From DATBLE01 sp963837265 (lineage in GTDB: Bacteria; Actinomycetota; Thermoleophilia; Gaiellales; Gaiellaceae): DNA of 64,000 nucleotides. Shown here in pieces: positions 59,247 through 64,000 of this stretch. Location: contig CAWIMQ010000008.1 of NCBI GenBank assembly GCA_963837265.1, positions 62,001 through 126,000 on the forward strand, given 5' to 3'. The translations under genes were made by a program, and so were the position numbers. Each line of letters opens with the position of its first letter. The stretch's first letter is position 1. Under the pieces are notes generated by a model. It did not search any database. It was not told where the DNA came from and saw nothing but the letters and a program-made list of their open reading frames with translations.

Positions 59247-60487
59247 CCCTGACGCTCGTCGGCCTCTCACACCAGGGCACGCCGGTCGCCGTGCGGGAGC
59301 GGGCGTTCGTCCCGCTGCCCGAGGCAGCCGAGCTGGCCGCCTCGCTCGCCGCCGGCGGCGAGGCAGTGTGCCTGTCCACCTGCAACCGCACGGAGCTCTA
59401 TCTCGTCGGAGAGAACGCCGAGCACCGTGCGCTCGAGGCGCTCGGCCGGGTCAGCGGCCTGCCGGACGAGGAGCTGGGCCCCGTCGTCTACCGCCTCTCC
59501 GACGAGGCGGCCGCGCTCCATCTGCTCCGAGTCGCCGCCGGGCTCGACTCGCTGGTCCCCGGCGAGGGCGAGATCCTCGGTCAAGTCCGTTCCGCCTTCG
59601 ACGCCGGGACGACCGGGCCGGTGCTCGACCGCGTCTTCAGGCAGGCGCTACACGCCGGCAAGAAGGTGCGTGCCGAGACCGCGATCGCCGAGAGCCCCGC
59701 CTCCGTCTCGTCCGCCGCCGCCGCACTGGCCCGGCAGGTGTTCGGACGCCTGGAGGGGTGCAGCGTTCTCTTGATCGGGGCCGGTCACGTCGCCGAGCTC
59801 GCCGCGCGCAGCCTGGCCGCCCGCGGCGCGCGCATCGCCTACGTCGCCAACCGCTCGCCCCAGCGGGCCGACGAGCTCGCCGCCCGGTTCGCCGCCGCCG
59901 GGATCGCCTTCGAGCGGGCTGCCGAGGCGCTCGCCGAGGTGGACATCGTCGTCTCCTCGACCGGTGCGTCCGGGTGGGCGCTCACCCGGGCCGGCGTCGA
60001 GGGGGCGTTGCGCTCGCGCAGGGGACGGCCGCTGTTCCTCATCGACCTGGCCGTGCCGCGCGACCTCGATCCCGCGATCCACGAGCTCGAGGGCTGCTAC
60101 CTCTACGACATCGACGACCTCGAGGCGGTCGTCGCCGCGGGTCTCGCCGGCCGCCGCCGCGAGGCGGCACGAGCGGAGGCGATCGTCGCCGAGGAGGCAG
60201 AGCGCTTCCGCGAGTGGCAGGCGTCGCGTGAGGTCGTCCCCGCGATCGCGTCGCTCCGTGCATGGGCGGAGGAGATCCGGGCCGCCGAGCTGGAGCGTGC
60301 CCGCGGCCGCCTCGGGCTTTCGAAGACGCAGGAGGACGCGGTCGAGTCCGTGACCGCCCAGATCGTCGCGAAGCTGCTCCACCTGCCCACGGTGCGGCTG
60401 AAGGAGGCCGCGGCCGGCGCCGACGGAGGGAGCTATGCGCAGGCGCTGCGCCACCTCTTCGGGCTCGGCGAGACGCGGGGCGACTGA
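59243..60487 (+). CDS. hemA: Glutamyl-tRNA reductase
   Basis: 414 aa, the first committed step of C5 haem synthesis. Catalytic Cys47 in LSTCNRTELY; NADPH domain with LLIGAGHVAELAARSL and VANRSPQRADELA; C-terminal dimer helix LSKTQEDAVESVTAQIV. ATG overlaps the HemX gene and the stop overlaps hemC, so the operon is tightly coupled. Confidence 0.95.
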   Translation: MTLTLVGLSHQGTPVAVRERAFVPLPEAAELAASLAAGGEAVCLSTCNRTELYLVGENAEHRALEALGRVSGLPDEELGPVVYRLSDEAAALHLLRVAAGLDSLVPGEGEILGQVRSAFDAGTTGPVLDRVFRQALHAGKKVRAETAIAESPASVSSAAAALARQVFGRLEGCSVLLIGAGHVAELAARSLAARGARIAYVANRSPQRADELAARFAAAGIAFERAAEALAEVDIVVSSTGASGWALTRAGVEGALRSRRGRPLFLIDLAVPRDLDPAIHELEGCYLYDIDDLEAVVAAGLAGRRREAARAEAIVAEEAERFREWQASREVVPAIASLRAWAEEIRAAELERARGRLGLSKTQEDAVESVTAQIVAKLLHLPTVRLKEAAAGADGGSYAQALRHLFGLGETRGD

Positions 60488-61320
60488 TGCTCCTCCGGCT
60501 CGGCTCCCGCGGCAGCCGGCTCGCGCTGACGCAGGCGTCGCTCGCCGGCGAGCTCCTGCGCGGCGCCGGCCGCGAGATCGCGCTCGTCCCGATCACGACG
60601 GTGGGCGACCGGGACCGCCGGCGGCCGTTCGGCGAGCTCGGCGCTCGCGGCGTGTTCGTGAAGGAGCTGGAGGAGGCGCTCCTGGACGGCCGCATCGACG
60701 CCGCGGTGCACTCGGCGAAGGACATGACCTCGACCGACACCGACGGGCTGACCGTGGGCGCATACCTGCCGCGGGACGATCCGCGCGACGCGCTCTGTGG
60801 AGCGGACCGGCTTCGCCCGGGCATGCGGCTGGGGACGGCGTCCGTTCGCCGGCGAGCCCAGCTGCTGGCGCTGGAGCCGGCGCTCCTGATCGAGCCACTG
60901 CGCGGCAACATCGACACCCGCCTGCGCAAGCGGGAGGAGCGCGGCCTGGACGCGGTGGTGCTCGCGGCCTGCGGGCTCGACCGGCTCGGGCTGGCAGGTG
61001 AGATCGGTCACAGGTTCGAGCCCGCGGAAATGGTCCCGGAAGCCGGCCAGGGCGCGCTGGCCGTCCAGGTGCGGGCCGGCGAGGAGGCACTGGTCGAGGC
61101 CGCCGACGATGCGGAGACGCGCCGCCGCGTCGAGGCTGAGCGACGGTGCGTGGCCGCGGTCGGCGGGGGCTGCCTGGCGCCGGTGGCGGCGCACCACGAC
61201 GGGTCGACGCTCGTCGGTCTCGTCGCGGGCGAGGACGGGCAGTGGGTCGAGCGGCGCTCCGGCGACGACCCGGCCGCGCTGGGCGAGGAGCTGGCACGGC
61301 TCGCTGCACGGTTGTCCTGA
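60487..61320 (+). CDS. hemC: Porphobilinogen deaminase (hydroxymethylbilane synthase)
   Basis: 277 aa. GSRGSRLALTQ, GVFVKELEEALLDG, DAAVHSAKDM and RGNIDTRLRK; cofactor-binding Cys in AVGGGCLAP. ATG overlaps the hemA stop (TGATG). Confidence 0.95.
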   Translation: MLLRLGSRGSRLALTQASLAGELLRGAGREIALVPITTVGDRDRRRPFGELGARGVFVKELEEALLDGRIDAAVHSAKDMTSTDTDGLTVGAYLPRDDPRDALCGADRLRPGMRLGTASVRRRAQLLALEPALLIEPLRGNIDTRLRKREERGLDAVVLAACGLDRLGLAGEIGHRFEPAEMVPEAGQGALAVQVRAGEEALVEAADDAETRRRVEAERRCVAAVGGGCLAPVAAHHDGSTLVGLVAGEDGQWVERRSGDDPAALGEELARLAARLS

Positions 61321-61928
61321 CGCGACCCGGGGGGCGAAACGAGCCGCTGGCTGCGCGGCTCCGCGAGCTCGGGTATGAGGTGGTCGTGTGCCCGCTCGTC
61401 GAGATCGAGCCGATCGAGACCGGGCCCGTGGAGCTGGACGGCTACGACTGGCTCGTGCTGACGAGCGCGACCGGGGCGCGCGAGCTGAAGCGACGGATGA
61501 GGGGCCGGGCCCGTCGTGTCGCGGCGATCGGCCCCGCGACCGCGGCAGCCTGGGGGGGTGCCGACCTCGTTCCGCGGGTCTCGACGCAGGAGGGGCTGCT
61601 CGCGGAGCTCCCCCGCCCGGCGGGCCGGGTGCTCTTCGCGGGCGCAGAGGGCGCGAGGCCGCTGCTTGCGGCCGAGCTCGGCGCCGACGTCGTCGCGCTG
61701 TACCGGACGAGGGCGGTGGTGGCGGTCGAGCCGCTCGTCGGCGACCTGGCGGTGGTCGCATCGCCCTCGGCGGCGCGCGCCCTGGCCGATGCGAACCCTG
61801 CGCTGCGGGTCGTGTCGATCGGCCCGGAGACGACGGCCGCTGCCGTGGCCGCCGGGCTGCGGGTCGCCGCAGAGGCGGCGGCGCCGACCGTCGAAGGCCT
61901 CGTCGCCGCCGTGGCGGAGGCCGGGTAG
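61317..61928 (+). CDS. hemD: Uroporphyrinogen-III synthase, CTG start inferred
   Basis: 203 aa. Closes hydroxymethylbilane to uroporphyrinogen III. Two-lobed HemD pattern: LTRPGGRNEPLAARLRELGY, WLVLTSATGARELKR, and ASPSAARALAD, IGPETTAAA. No ATG, GTG or TTG occurs near the conserved N-terminus; CTG at 61317 overlaps the hemC stop (CTGA) exactly as at recF. A GTG about 80 nt upstream would require a long overlap and a non-conserved extension. Confidence 0.88.
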   Translation: MTRPGGRNEPLAARLRELGYEVVVCPLVEIEPIETGPVELDGYDWLVLTSATGARELKRRMRGRARRVAAIGPATAAAWGGADLVPRVSTQEGLLAELPRPAGRVLFAGAEGARPLLAAELGADVVALYRTRAVVAVEPLVGDLAVVASPSAARALADANPALRVVSIGPETTAAAVAAGLRVAAEAAAPTVEGLVAAVAEAG

Positions 61929-61937
61929 CCTCCCGGC

Positions 61938-62741
61938 GTGTTCATCAGCTTCCTGTCCGACTTCGGGCTACAGGACGACTTCGTCGGGGTCTGCCGCGGT
62001 GTGATCAAGCGAATTGCCCCGGCTGCGCAGATCGTCGACGTCACCCACGGGATCGAGCCCCAGGCGGTGCTCCAGGGAGCGATCGTCCTCGCGAACACGC
62101 TCCCGTACGTTCCGGAGGGGGTGCACCTCGCGGTCGTGGATCCGGGGGTCGGGAGCCAACGCCGGGGGCTCGTCGTGCGCGACGCGGACGGCCGTCTGTT
62201 CGTCGGCCCGGACAACGGGTTGCTCGTCCCCGCGGCAGAGCGGGCCGGGGAGATCGCCGGCACCTGGGAGCTGGCCAATGCCGCGTACATGCTCGAGTCG
62301 GTCTCGCGGACCTTCCACGGTCGCGACGTCTTCGCGCCCGCGGCCGCCCATCTCGCGAGCGGCGTGCCGCCGGAGGATCTCGGGCCGGCCGTCGAGCCCC
62401 GGTCGCTCGTCCGGCTCGAGCTGCCGGAGGCCGAGATCGGCGAGGCGCGGATCCGGGCCACCGTGCTCTACGTCGACCGCTACGGCAACGTCCAGCTCAA
62501 CCTCTCGCGCGAGGACATCGGCCGCGCCGGGATCTCGCCGGGCCGGCAGATCGAGCTCGACCTCGGCGTCGACCGCTACTTCGCCACCGCCGCCCGCACG
62601 TTCGCGGACGCGAGGCCCGGCGACATCATTCTCTACGAGGACGCCTACGAGCGAATCGCGGTCGCGATCACCGACGGCAACGCCGCGGAGATGTTCTCGA
62701 TCCGCTCGGGCCAGCAGCTGACGATCAACGCCGTCGTCTGA
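61938..62741 (+). CDS. SAM hydroxide adenosyltransferase (DUF62)
   Basis: 267 aa. FLSDFGLQDDFVGVCRGVI, VDPGVGSQRRGLVV and FVGPDNGLL are hallmarks of the duf-62/fluorinase-related family, which splits S-adenosylmethionine into adenosine and methionine using water. GTG start 9 nt after hemD. Reason for linkage with haem genes is unknown; SAM use by uroporphyrinogen methylation is one idea. Confidence 0.9.
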   Translation: MFISFLSDFGLQDDFVGVCRGVIKRIAPAAQIVDVTHGIEPQAVLQGAIVLANTLPYVPEGVHLAVVDPGVGSQRRGLVVRDADGRLFVGPDNGLLVPAAERAGEIAGTWELANAAYMLESVSRTFHGRDVFAPAAAHLASGVPPEDLGPAVEPRSLVRLELPEAEIGEARIRATVLYVDRYGNVQLNLSREDIGRAGISPGRQIELDLGVDRYFATAARTFADARPGDIILYEDAYERIAVAITDGNAAEMFSIRSGQQLTINAVV

Positions 62742-62749
62742 CCGGAAAA

Positions 62750-62788
62750 AGGACGTCCGGGCCGGTGCTACCGCGCCGCGGACGTCCT
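62750..62788 (-). terminator. Hairpin with T-tract on the minus strand
   Basis: 10-bp arms 62750-62759 and 62779-62788 (core AGGACGTCCG). Read on the minus strand, the stem is followed by TTTTT (62749-62745 region), a normal intrinsic terminator for transcripts arriving from tRNA-Phe. It may also stop the hem operon from the left. Confidence 0.6.
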
Positions 62789-62939
62789 CGTGGCCCGAAC
62801 CCTACTCCTCCCCGGCCGAAAATCAAGCGGACCGCGAAGCGAGCCCCGAGACGGCCACAACCCCACGCGCCCGCCGGGGCGACGACGGACTCTGGCGGCA
62901 GGATGACGACTACCGCGGCCGGGACTACCTCGACGAGGA

Positions 62940-63110
62940 TCTGCACTCGCAGGCACCGAACTCGTCTGGTACGCAGGCGCCCACGGCGACGAGACGGCCA
63001 CGGTCTTCGCCACGGCACATCGGGCAACGGCGCCCCACTCCTCGAGGCGTTCGCACGCACCGGCGACGAGCGCCGGCTGGAACGCGCCCGCCGCTTTGGC
63101 TCGGCTGGAA
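62940..63110 (+). pseudogene. Relic of a LanC-like (lanthionine-synthetase C / LANCL-type) gene
   Basis: Two adjacent frames give LAGTELVWYAGAH and then DGHGLRHGTSGNG, APLLEAFARTGDERRLERA. Together they match the conserved LanC-like segment ELVW-AGP ... GLCHGTAGNG ... RTGDE-WLERARRF. A frameshift separates them near 62990, and the zinc-ligand Cys of CHG is Arg (RHG). No start, no other domain part and no stop-free frame exist around it. The neighbouring 62789-62939 looks degraded and is not assigned. Confidence 0.45.
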
Positions 63111-63130
63111 GGGCTCGTAGCCGAGTGTAC

Positions 63131-63260
63131 GGCCCCTGCCCGGCTCCGGCAGGGGCCACCGCGCCCGACATGTTCGGGCGCGGCACGACCAGGTTCGCCG
63201 GCAGCAGTCAATCCTTCGGAAGTCGTCATGCTCGCGCGCAGCGCGAGCGGACTTCCGAAG
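63131..63260 (-). terminator. Three strong hairpins downstream of tRNA-Phe
   Basis: Perfect arms: 63131-63140/63148-63157 (GGCCCCTGCC), 63159-63168/63174-63183 (CCGCGCCCGA), and an outer/inner pair 63214-63223/63251-63260 with 63230-63237/63241-63248. The last begins 12 nt after the tRNA 3' end. They probably act as stacked terminators or tRNA-processing structures. Confidence 0.55.
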
Positions 63261-63272
63261 GGGGAGGAGGGA

Positions 63273-63345
63273 TGGCGAGGGCCGGAATCGAACCGGCGAC
63301 ACCACGGTTTTCAGCCGTGTGCTCTACCGACTGAGCTACCTCGCC
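63273..63345 (-). tRNA. tRNA-Phe (GAA anticodon)
   Basis: 73-nt cloverleaf on the minus strand: acceptor GGCGAGG/CCTCGCC, D-arm AGCTCAGTCGGTAGAGC, anticodon loop CTGAAAA, T-arm GGTTCGATTCC, discriminator A. CCA not encoded. Confidence 0.97.
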
Positions 63346-63390
63346 GCGGCGGCACAGTCTAGCCGAGGGTCGTTGCCGGGAACCTCCGGC

Positions 63391-63741
63391 TCACCCGCGG
63401 GTCTCGCGCAGGCGCTCGACGATCACGCCCTTGACGAAGACGCCGTCGGCGCCCGCGTGGCTCGCCGCTCGATGGAGCTCGGCGTCGCCGTCGCCGGTGA
63501 GGGCGATCAGGCAGGCGAGGGGATGGTCGGCTCGCAGCCGCCTGATCGCCTCGACGCCGCCGAGCTCGGGCATGTGCAGGTCGACGACGACTGCGTCCGG
63601 CGCGACCTCGTCGGCGAGGCGGAGGGCCTCCCGCCCGTCGCGGGCGAGACCCACGACGGCCAGGCCGGGCTGCCGGCCGATCAGGCTCTGCAGCGACTCG
63701 AGGTAGCCCTCGTCGTCGTCCGCGAGCAGAACGCGGATCAT
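63391..63741 (-). CDS. Single-domain response regulator (receiver only)
   Basis: 116 aa. ADDDEG acidic pair, Asp in AVVVDLHMPELGG (about 52), Thr in IALTGDGD, Lys in GVFVKGVI. No output domain, so it may act by protein contact or relay. ATG at 63741 gives the conserved IRVLLADDD start; an ATG 24 nt upstream is an alternative. No kinase nearby. Divergent from the arginase-like gene. Confidence 0.88.
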   Translation of the reverse strand: MIRVLLADDDEGYLESLQSLIGRQPGLAVVGLARDGREALRLADEVAPDAVVVDLHMPELGGVEAIRRLRADHPLACLIALTGDGDAELHRAASHAGADGVFVKGVIVERLRETRG

Positions 63742-63797
63742 GCTTGGAGTGTCCGTCACCGCCAACTGCCGCTCACGCCATCGCTAGGTTTGCCCCG

Positions 63798-64000
63798 ATG
63801 CCACCGGAGAAAACTCCACGCACGGCTGCGGTGATCGGTGCCGCGCTCGACCTGGGCGCGGGTCGACGTGGGGTCGACATGGGGCCGTCGGCGATCCGCT
63901 ATGCGGGTCTGGCCGATCGGATCCGGGCCCTCGGCTGGGCCTGCGTCGACTACGGGAACGTCCAGACCGCGGTCGCCGAGGCGACGCCGGTCGGGGACGA
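63798..64000 (+). CDS. Arginase/agmatinase-family protein, 5' part only
   Basis: The first 67 codons, cut by the window end. GAALDLGAGRRGVDMGPSAIR is the conserved arginase-family start (RocF type rather than agmatinase). The metal-binding motifs lie beyond the edge, so substrate remains open (arginine, agmatine, guanidinobutyrate or formiminoglutamate). Confidence 0.85.
   Translation, partial: MPPEKTPRTAAVIGAALDLGAGRRGVDMGPSAIRYAGLADRIRALGWACVDYGNVQTAVAEATPVGD

Noticed and set aside
61388..63334. Long plus-strand frame covering hemD, DUF62 and the gap before tRNA-Phe
   Set aside because: Shadow of hemD and DUF62 in its first two-thirds. Only a short part (about 63005-63100) has protein-like similarity, treated as the LanC-like relic.
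1..64000. CRISPR arrays, insertion sequences, integrases, prophage or restriction genes
   Set aside because: No regularly spaced direct repeats, transposase or integrase motifs, or phage structural genes were found on either strand. The two dispersed repeat types carry no transposase.

Overview
The window is about 64 kb of very GC-rich chromosome with dense, short-spaced genes and many GTG starts. Gene content points to an actinobacterium, most likely of the deep-branching class Thermoleophilia (Gaiellales/Solirubrobacterales type): futalosine-type UbiA, F420-type oxidoreductase relic, TreT/OtsA trehalose genes, DUF2203, RsbW-like kinase, and an intact origin block. The class is an inference from gene set and protein style; no 16S or marker search was possible.

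Layout. 1-5.5 kb: the end of an ECF sigma-fabZ-fabH-fabD-fabG-fabF operon (minus strand), preceded by a partial HAD hydrolase. 5.5-11 kb: a PGRP-type amidase, a NfeD/ClpP-like membrane protease with its slipin partner, a GalT-like uridylyltransferase and a small MerR regulator. 11-25 kb: the replication-origin block. gyrA, gyrB, DUF721 (DciA-like), recF, dnaN and dnaA run left; rpmH, rnpA, yidD, yidC, jag, rsmG, parA and parB run right. The origin sits between dnaA and rpmH (five DnaA-box-like sites, about 20.40-20.53 kb). 25-31 kb: tRNA-Ile, an internally deleted LLM-oxidoreductase pseudogene, an extracytosolic flavinylation trio (ferric-reductase-like protein, FMN-binding protein, ApbE), a DUF151 nuclease, chorismate mutase and an L,D-transpeptidase. 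31-44 kb: envelope genes (CPBP protease, B12-type binding lipoprotein, MscS channel, class A PBP, four glycosyltransferase-type proteins, DUF2079, PASTA-less Ser/Thr kinase). 44-55 kb: moeA, M28 peptidase, a two-component pair followed by HtrA, an RsbW-like ATPase, treT, otsA, then moaC-mogA. 55-63 kb: UbiA and a merged cytochrome-c/haem operon (ccmA-ccmB-ccmC-ccmD-like-hemX-hemA-hemC-hemD) and a DUF62 enzyme. 63-64 kb: a LanC-like relic, hairpins, tRNA-Phe, a single-domain response regulator and the start of an arginase gene.

How it fits together. Most genes are housekeeping. The fab operon makes acyl chains and is led by its own sigma factor; the origin block couples replication, segregation, ribosome and membrane-insertion genes; the ccm/hem operon couples haem supply to haem export. 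The Mo-cofactor genes moeA, moaC and mogA are spread over 10 kb.

The least ordinary signals are not protein families but DNA/RNA structures: an 188-bp repeat in inverted orientation on both sides of the origin block; matching two-hairpin intercistronic regions in gyrB-gyrA and fabG-fabF that hide the downstream ribosome-binding site; a T-tailed terminator inside the gyrB leader; and several genes whose conserved N-terminus has no ATG/GTG/TTG start (recF, hemD, rsmG, M28 peptidase). I saw no CRISPR array, insertion sequence, prophage, restriction system or clear novel defence system.
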